A stretch of DNA of 64,000 nt, taken from the NCBI GenBank assembly GCA_964017185.1, contig OZ024870.1, positions 33,937,621-34,001,620 on the forward strand, in the 5' to 3' direction. The DNA comes from Rugalucina vietnamica. Taxonomy: Eukaryota; Mollusca; Bivalvia; Lucinida; Lucinidae. The notes below the pieces were generated by a model. It was given only the letters and a program-made list of their open reading frames with translations, searched no databases and was not told the origin of the DNA. Made by a program: the position numbers and the translations under genes. Of this stretch, positions 57,613 to 64,000 are shown piece by piece (position 1 is the first letter of the stretch; every line of letters starts with the position of its first letter).

Positions 57613-60600
57613 CGGTCAGATTTCGAAACAGTGATCCTCGAAACTTTTCCTGATGTTAATGCTGAATATCAATCAAGAGTCATAGAAAAATCATATAAAG
57701 ACAAAGAGAATATAGAAAATACAGAGAATATAGACTCTTTTCTTGAAAATACAATGCTCAGACAGCATACAGAACATACAGAGCATGATAAAAATGTTAT
57801 AGCTCAGCAACATTTGAACAATGATTCTGCAAAAACATATGTAAACAATGATTTGGTTTGTTATCAAGCAGTAAGATTGTCTGAACGGCTTTGGAATGCA
57901 GGTAATTTGGTCTTTGGAAGTTTCCACCAGAATGATGATAGATTTTCTCTGCACTCAAGAGGATTTCAGTGCACATGCAATGCATTATGTATACTGTCAT
58001 ACTCACTATGTCATGATGTAGATAATAGCCTGATACTAGATAAAGTGCTATGTGAAGGAGATACTCTTTATCAAACTGTTATCAGCAGATTGAAATCAGA
58101 TGGAAATTTTGATCATCGTCTGCTGAGCTTAGATGAAATCCCTTATGATTTTGAAGTTGAGATAGGAAAATTTACATTAGAAAAACTGCCTATTGTGTGT
58201 GGCCCTCTTATTGATACCCAAAATATTGGTTTGCCAACACTTCATGATACCTTACAGTTAGCCTTCATGTCTGTATCATCAGGTCTTATAACTATTGGGG
58301 CCATATGTTCTGCTGTATTTAAAAAGGATGGCATGTATATGTTTTTTGATTCTCATTCCCATGGTGACAATGGACTGTCTTCAAATGATGGGTCATCTTG
58401 TTTGATAACTTTCGCAAGTATTGATGATCTAGTTACATACATGTATGCATTCTATGACAGTTTAAATCTAGACACCAACTTGCAGTTTGACTTTTTGCCT
58501 ATCAAAATCAAGAAGACTGAAGAACCACAGAGCTGTACAAGTAAAATGAATAGTAATATGGAAGCCTACTTTAGGGATCAAAGATTGAAACAAGCTAACA
58601 AAGCACAAAGTAAAGTACAAAACATATCCAGTAATGCATCAAACACATTAATTAAAGAATCAAAGAAAGAATTAAAGACCAGTAAGTTTAAGCATCGCAC
58701 TGAATATTATAAAAATTACAGAAGAAAATGTAGACAAAATGAAGCATTTCAAAGAAGAGAAAGAGAATCAAAACAATTGGCAAGAAAAGACCCAGTGTTT
58801 CAAACAAGAGAAAGAGAATCAAAGCAATCAGCCAGAAAAAATCCTAGTTTTAAGGCTAAAGAAACTGTGTATCAGAAAAAATCAAAGCAATCTGCAAGAA
58901 AAGACCTGATGTTTCAAACAAGAGAAAGAGAATCAAAGCAATGTGCAAGAAAAGATCCTAGTTTTAAGACAAAAGAGATTGTGTATCAGAAAAAATCAAA
59001 GCAATCTGCAAGAAAAGACCTGATGTTTCAAACAAGAGAAAGAGAATCAAAGCAATGTGCAAGAAAAGATCCTAGTTTTAAGACAAAAGAGATTGTGTAT
59101 CAGAAAAAATCAAAGCAATCTGCAAGAAAAGACCTGATGTTTCAAACAAGAGAAAGAGAATCAAAGCAATCTGCAAGAAAAGATCCTAGTTTTAAGATAA
59201 AAGAGATTGTGTATCAGAAAGAATCAAAGCAATCTGCAAGAAAAGATCATAGTTTTAAGACAAAAGAGATTGTGTATCAGAAAGAATCAAAGCAATCTGC
59301 AAGAAAAGATCCTAGTTTTAAGACAAAAGAGATTGTGTATCAGAAAGAATCAAAGCAATTTGCAAGAAAGGATCCTAGCTTTAAGACAAAAGAAACTGTG
59401 TATCAGAAAGAATCAAAGCAATTTGCAAGAAAGGATCCTAGCTTTAAGACAAAAGAAACTGTGTATCAGAAAGAATCAAAACAGTTAGCAAGAGAAAATC
59501 AGGCTTTTAAAACAAAGGAGAAAGCATACCAGAATATATCAAAAAAGAAGGCAAGAGAAAATGCTTATGTTCGTGAATGTGAGAGAATCAAGAAGCAGCA
59601 AGTAAGGCAGGAAAAAAGAAAATTTGACGACAGTTCAGAAGTCACTACTCCTAGAAAAAGATATAAGCATGACACAGATAATTTTCCAAAAACACACAAG
59701 AAAGACTTAAAAACTATTGAAGAGGCTATCAAACAATTTCATTCAGATATTTCTATTGGACCTTTGTATGTTTGTTCATGTTGTCACCAGACATGGTTCA
59801 GGAAAAGTGTTTCTAAGTTAATAAATGTCCATATTTCAGCAGAAAGTAAACGACGGCATTGTACAGACTTTATATCTGTCAATAATGAAGAATGGATATG
59901 TCATACTTGCCTAAGTGCCTTAAGAGATAGTAAAATTCCAAAGCTATCAGTAACTAATGGCATGAAATGGCCAATCAAGCCACCAGAGTTAAACTTACAT
60001 CAGTTAGAAGAAAGGTTAATAGCACTGCGTATTCCATTTATGCAGATAAGAGAATTGCCACGTGGTGGCCAGTACTCCTTGAAAGGGAATGTAATTAATG
60101 TACCTGTTGATATTCAGCCTACAATAAACTGTCTGCCAAGGCCAATGGATGAAAACTTTACAGTTGCTATTCAGCTGAAAAAGAAACTTTCCTATAAAAC
60201 GGTTGACTTTAAAGAAAATGTAAGACCATTAAGAGTTTTGACTGCTCTGCATTGGCTTATGAACAACAGCAAGTTATACAAGAACTCTGGCATAGTAATT
60301 GATGATGACTGGTTTCGGGAAGTTAATGAAAGCTCAGAGGAAACAGTCAGAGAATTTTTAGGAGTTTCAAGAGAACAAACAAATCACAAACATAGTATGG
60401 ATAATGAAAAGCAGGAAGAAATCTCAAGTAAAAAGGAATCTGATGCCCCAACTGATTATGATTCTGATCATTACAGTGAGATAGATGCTAATGACCATGT
60501 TGGCAATATAGATACATTAGTGGATGATGCTGATATTGACAATAAGTGTGACAAAGTTTTTACTTTTGCACCAGGAGAAGGACAACATCCTTTAAGTCTA

Positions 60601-63600
60601 TATAATGATAAAGATGCAGAATATTTGTGCTTCCCATCTATATTCTGTGGACAAACACCACCTAATAAGGAAGAGAGAATTGTTCCACTACATTATAGTG
60701 ACATTGTTAAATGGGAATTGAGAAGTGTTGACAGGAGAGCTGCACAGTCAGTTCCAAATATATTCTTCAAACACAAAAAGCTACAGATGAAACAAATCAG
60801 TGATAAAGTCAACTTGGCTGTCAGAAGATGTAAAAAGCGAGGTCAAAAAATAACTGCAGCTGAAGCTAGAGATGCAAATTATTTGGACAAACTTGTAAAC
60901 CTTGATGAAGGCTATTATATATTTCGTCAACTGAGAAATTCACCCGCCTATTTAGAAATGCGCAAGAAAGATATTTTTGCAATGATTAGGCAACTTAGTT
61001 TGCCTACTTGGTTTATGTCATTGTCAGCTGCTGATACTAGATGGACAGATCTGTTAAAGATGTTAGCAAAATTGAATGATGGTATTGAATATTCTGAAAC
61101 AGAATTAGAAAAGCTTACTTGGCAAGAGAAAACAAAGCTAGTTCAAAAAGACCCAGTTACATGTTCAAGATACTTTGATCATAGGGTTCAAGAGTTCCTC
61201 AATACAATTCTAAAAAGCAGTTCTGAGCCAATTGGAAAGGTACTTGACTATTTTTATAGAGTTGAGTTTCAACAACGTGGCTCCCCTCATATTCACATGC
61301 TTGTTTGGGTAGAAAATGCTCCAACTTTAGAAACAAAGTCAGAAGAGGAAATAATTGAATTTGTTGATGGATATCTTACCTGCAGTAGTGATAATGAGAA
61401 AACAGCAAATCTTATTAACCTTCAAAGTCACAAACATTCTAGAACCTGTAGAAAAAAAGGGAAACCAATATGCAGGTTTGGATTTCCATTGCCACCATTG
61501 CCGACAACTATGTTGCTGTATCCTCTTGAAGAAAACATTGACAAGTACAAGAAAAAGAATGTAGAGCTCCAAAAATCAATGAATGAGTGTAAAGAAAATG
61601 ACGATATGCCATTTGAGGAGTTTCTAGAAAAAATTGCTAAAATGGACTTCGAAGACTATATTTGTTGCATAAGAAGCTCATTGAAAGCACCAAAGGTTTT
61701 CTTAAAGCGAAAAGTGAAGGAAATGAGAATAAATCCATTTAATGAAAACATACTTCTTGCCTGGAAGGCCAATCTTGACATTCAGATTGTTCTTGAGCCA
61801 TATGGTTGTGCTTCATATATAGTTGGTTATATAAGTAAATCACAAAGAGGTATGAGTGCACAACTTGATGCAGTAGCAAAAGAGGCAAGAAGAGGAAATC
61901 TTGACCTAAAGAAACAAGTCAGGCATATTGGAAATGTATTTTCTAACTGTGTTGAGGTCAGTGCTCAAGAAGCTGTTTATCTTGATCTGCAAATTCCTTT
62001 GACAAAATGTACGAGGGATATTGTTTTCATCAACACATCTATACCAGAAGAAAGAATCTTTCTGTTGAAGCCAAAAGCTGCTCTTGATGAACTTCCAGCT
62101 GAATCCACAGATGTAGAATCTGAAAATGTTATACAGAGGTATTCTAAAAGACCCAGGCAGCTTGGGAAATTATGTTTAGCTGATTATGTCTCTAAGGTTG
62201 ATGTTACTTATCCAAAAGGGAATAAGTTTTCAGAGAAAGTTGATGACACTAATGATGATGACAGTTTTGTCAGTAGCTCTGGTGATGAAAGTGATGACAG
62301 CTTTGATGATAATAATAGTCAAAGTTCAGACCTGCTGTTTGAAGCAAAAAATGGAACAAAATACAAGAAAAGAAAAGTACCAAGAATAATAAGGTATGTA
62401 AGATACAACAGAAAAAGGGATCCAGAAAATTACTTTAGAGAGCAGCTTATGCTTTTTGTACCTTGGCGAAATGAACAGAAGGATTTGATAGGTTCTTTTG
62501 GAACATATGAAGCTCGGTATAACTCAGTGCAGACATCCCTGGTGTCCAAAAGAAATGAGTATGAGCATCATGCTGAAGAGCTTGAGATTGCAAGACAAAT
62601 GATGGAAAATGAGGAAAGGGACTATGATCAAATTGCACCAAACGCAGAGCAAGAAAATAGAGAGACAGAAGAAGAAGGGTCAGCAGAATCAGAAAAATTT
62701 GTTTGCTTTAACCCAAGCAGAGTTGTAGAGCAGAGGCATTATGACATTGGAATAGAATTACAGTCAACTTGCTCAATGCCACCAGTAGAAACAAGTGGTA
62801 TTTTATTACCAGATGATGAATACTTACAACTACTCAGAAGTCTTAATTTGAGACAAAGAGAATTCTTTAACCATATTGTGCACTGGATTAAATGTAAAGA
62901 TGAACCGGTTTATGCTTTTCTAACAGGAGGGGCAGGTGTTGGTAAATCAGTAGTGATTCGAGCACTTTATCAAAGTCTGTTCAGGATTTTGAATTTGAAA
63001 GATGGAGAAAATCCAGATGATAAGAGAATTCTGCTGTGTGCTTACATGGGCTTTGCTGCTTTTAATATTAGTGGCCAAACCATTTGCTCTGCATTCCACA
63101 GGAAAATGTATCAAAAGGGAACCAATCATCTTGCAGCTGATGAGTTAAATACGTTCAGAATTAAGTACAGACATCTGAAAATTATCATTATTGATGAAAT
63201 ATCAATGGTAGGCAACATGACACTAAGCTTTATTGACACTCGCTTACAGCAGCTGATGGGAACAAAACAAGTTTTTGGTGGTTTAAGTGTTATGATCGCT
63301 GTTGGGGATCTTTACCAACTTAAGCCAGTAGGTGATTACTTGATAAGTCTTGATTTGAAAAAGGGAGCATCTTCACTGGGAAGGAATTTATGGAAAGAGC
63401 TCTTTACAATGTATGAATTGGTTGATATCATGAGACAGAAAGACGATCTAGCATTCGCACAGTTATTAAACCGACTTCGATTGAACGAAATGACAGAGGA
63501 AGACAAACAAAAGCTGCAGACACGTGTTGTTGACCGTGAAACTGGTGACTATCCAAAGGATGCTCTTCATTTGTTTGCACAGAATTATTATGTAGACCAA

Positions 63601-64000
63601 CACAATGACACTATTTTGAGTCAGTTGCCAGGAGAAAAGTATGTGATATCATGCCATGACAGTGTTGTCTCAGCAAACATTCCTGCCAGCAGGCACCAGT
63701 CCTTGATTGATAAGCTCCCAAAGGACTATGGACAAACAGGCCAGCTAAAGAAATCATTGACAGTAGTTGTTGGAATGATTGTTGTTCATACAGCTAATGT
63801 AGATGTAGAAGACGGTTTAACCAATGGTGCTACTGGTGTGGTAAAACACATTGACTTCAGGTGGATGGAAGGAACAAACCGTCCTAGCATTATTTGGGTA
63901 TTGTTTGATGACCCTCGAGTTGGTAGAGCAACACGTGAGAAAAACAGGAAATTTTACAACTCAAGCATTCATGCAGACTGGACACCTGTATTTGAAACAC
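57568..64000 (+). CDS. Helitron Rep-helicase polyprotein with N-terminal cysteine-protease-like domain (3'-partial)
   Basis: Open without a stop for 2144 codons to the window edge; an in-frame TAG at 57559 precedes the ATG at 57568. Domains in order: papain-fold protease-like segment (about 110-290) with SFHQNDDRF, C135/C137 in QCTCNALC and D261-x-H263 in FFDSHSHG, resembling peptidase C76-type deubiquitinase domains; a 17/21-residue repeat block (392-671); zinc-binding CSCCHQTWF (C736) with CHTC (C778/C781); Helitron Rep with PHIH (H1241, H1243) and SYIVGYISK (Y1417, Y1421, K1424), the two tyrosines that cut and join DNA in rolling-circle transposition; PIF1 helicase with GGAGVGKS (1787), IIIIDEIS (1873), GDLYQLKPV (1913), MRQ (1955) and DGLTNGATG. 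No stop or frameshift is visible, so it may be recently active. The true N-terminus may lie upstream. Confidence 0.93.
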   Translation, partial: MSPPLPKTGLGSLGIRSDFETVILETFPDVNAEYQSRVIEKSYKDKENIENTENIDSFLENTMLRQHTEHTEHDKNVIAQQHLNNDSAKTYVNNDLVCYQAVRLSERLWNAGNLVFGSFHQNDDRFSLHSRGFQCTCNALCILSYSLCHDVDNSLILDKVLCEGDTLYQTVISRLKSDGNFDHRLLSLDEIPYDFEVEIGKFTLEKLPIVCGPLIDTQNIGLPTLHDTLQLAFMSVSSGLITIGAICSAVFKKDGMYMFFDSHSHGDNGLSSNDGSSCLITFASIDDLVTYMYAFYDSLNLDTNLQFDFLPIKIKKTEEPQSCTSKMNSNMEAYFRDQRLKQANKAQSKVQNISSNASNTLIKESKKELKTSKFKHRTEYYKNYRRKCRQNEAFQRRERESKQLARKDPVFQTRERESKQSARKNPSFKAKETVYQKKSKQSARKDLMFQTRERESKQCARKDPSFKTKEIVYQKKSKQSARKDLMFQTRERESKQCARKDPSFKTKEIVYQKKSKQSARKDLMFQTRERESKQSARKDPSFKIKEIVYQKESKQSARKDHSFKTKEIVYQKESKQSARKDPSFKTKEIVYQKESKQFARKDPSFKTKETVYQKESKQFARKDPSFKTKETVYQKESKQLARENQAFKTKEKAYQNISKKKARENAYVRECERIKKQQVRQEKRKFDDSSEVTTPRKRYKHDTDNFPKTHKKDLKTIEEAIKQFHSDISIGPLYVCSCCHQTWFRKSVSKLINVHISAESKRRHCTDFISVNNEEWICHTCLSALRDSKIPKLSVTNGMKWPIKPPELNLHQLEERLIALRIPFMQIRELPRGGQYSLKGNVINVPVDIQPTINCLPRPMDENFTVAIQLKKKLSYKTVDFKENVRPLRVLTALHWLMNNSKLYKNSGIVIDDDWFREVNESSEETVREFLGVSREQTNHKHSMDNEKQEEISSKKESDAPTDYDSDHYSEIDANDHVGNIDTLVDDADIDNKCDKVFTFAPGEGQHPLSLYNDKDAEYLCFPSIFCGQTPPNKEERIVPLHYSDIVKWELRSVDRRAAQSVPNIFFKHKKLQMKQISDKVNLAVRRCKKRGQKITAAEARDANYLDKLVNLDEGYYIFRQLRNSPAYLEMRKKDIFAMIRQLSLPTWFMSLSAADTRWTDLLKMLAKLNDGIEYSETELEKLTWQEKTKLVQKDPVTCSRYFDHRVQEFLNTILKSSSEPIGKVLDYFYRVEFQQRGSPHIHMLVWVENAPTLETKSEEEIIEFVDGYLTCSSDNEKTANLINLQSHKHSRTCRKKGKPICRFGFPLPPLPTTMLLYPLEENIDKYKKKNVELQKSMNECKENDDMPFEEFLEKIAKMDFEDYICCIRSSLKAPKVFLKRKVKEMRINPFNENILLAWKANLDIQIVLEPYGCASYIVGYISKSQRGMSAQLDAVAKEARRGNLDLKKQVRHIGNVFSNCVEVSAQEAVYLDLQIPLTKCTRDIVFINTSIPEERIFLLKPKAALDELPAESTDVESENVIQRYSKRPRQLGKLCLADYVSKVDVTYPKGNKFSEKVDDTNDDDSFVSSSGDESDDSFDDNNSQSSDLLFEAKNGTKYKKRKVPRIIRYVRYNRKRDPENYFREQLMLFVPWRNEQKDLIGSFGTYEARYNSVQTSLVSKRNEYEHHAEELEIARQMMENEERDYDQIAPNAEQENRETEEEGSAESEKFVCFNPSRVVEQRHYDIGIELQSTCSMPPVETSGILLPDDEYLQLLRSLNLRQREFFNHIVHWIKCKDEPVYAFLTGGAGVGKSVVIRALYQSLFRILNLKDGENPDDKRILLCAYMGFAAFNISGQTICSAFHRKMYQKGTNHLAADELNTFRIKYRHLKIIIIDEISMVGNMTLSFIDTRLQQLMGTKQVFGGLSVMIAVGDLYQLKPVGDYLISLDLKKGASSLGRNLWKELFTMYELVDIMRQKDDLAFAQLLNRLRLNEMTEEDKQKLQTRVVDRETGDYPKDALHLFAQNYYVDQHNDTILSQLPGEKYVISCHDSVVSANIPASRHQSLIDKLPKDYGQTGQLKKSLTVVVGMIVVHTANVDVEDGLTNGATGVVKHIDFRWMEGTNRPSIIWVLFDDPRVGRATREKNRKFYNSSIHADWTPVFET
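58741..59580 (+). repeat. in-frame coding tandem repeat inside the Helitron ORF
   Basis: Units of 51 bp (ESKQSARKDLMFQTRER) and 63 bp (SKQSARKDPSFKTKEIVYQK type). From 58882 to about 59220 they alternate as a 114-bp pair (58882, 58996, 59110); after that the 63-bp unit repeats alone. Near-identity at DNA level points to recent expansion. All units keep the frame. Confidence 0.9.

Noticed and set aside
61339..61572. Minus-strand ORF within the Helitron region (also 62447 and 62947), and short plus frames at 59207, 61355 and 62186
   Set aside because: Shadows of the long plus-strand Helitron frame.

Overview
This is eukaryotic, animal nuclear DNA. It is AT-rich, intron-dominated and loaded with short interspersed elements. 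The one complete host gene is split into 11 exons with GT-AG introns. Around it lie tRNA-derived SINEs, a degraded LINE, many hairpin-forming MITEs, satellite-like tandem arrays and a Helitron. The style of the repeats suggests a mollusc, most likely a bivalve; that is inference and no species is claimed.

Layout. 1-18 kb holds no recognisable host gene. It carries a degraded minus-strand LINE (2.4-4.1 kb), an inverted-repeat-flanked element with a ~190-bp tandem array (4.4-8.6 kb), a three-copy ~400-bp repeat (8.6-9.9 kb) and several MITE families. 18.7-45.8 kb on the minus strand is a complete SLC7-type amino-acid transporter gene, closest to LAT2/asc-1. All 11 exons can be read, the joined CDS is 1491 nt (496 aa plus stop), and every junction is in phase. 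Its introns are packed with hairpin MITEs, several within 30-40 bp of a splice site, and a SINE with a perfect 11-bp target duplication. 45.8-50 kb is sparse: a probable 5' region of that gene and one orphan candidate exon. 50.5-51.8 kb is a four-copy ~320-bp repeat.

52-64 kb is transposon territory on the plus strand. A short N-terminal-like ORF (53703) comes first, then a 3.5-kb unit with ~370-bp inverted arms holding the same ~190-bp satellite seen at 5.5-8.1 kb. After that an intact ORF runs from 57568 off the right edge (2144 codons visible). It encodes a cysteine-protease-like domain, a 17/21-residue repeat block, zinc-binding cysteines, a Helitron Rep domain (HIH and Y-x3-Y-x2-K) and a PIF1-type helicase.

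The dominant repeat is a ~235-bp MITE with TGAGCC...GGCTCA ends and a central ~60-bp palindrome, present in about 26 full or partial copies in both orientations. The palindrome core differs between copies by paired substitutions that keep the hairpin intact. That covariation, the Helitron protein architecture and the twin satellite elements are the observations most worth following up.
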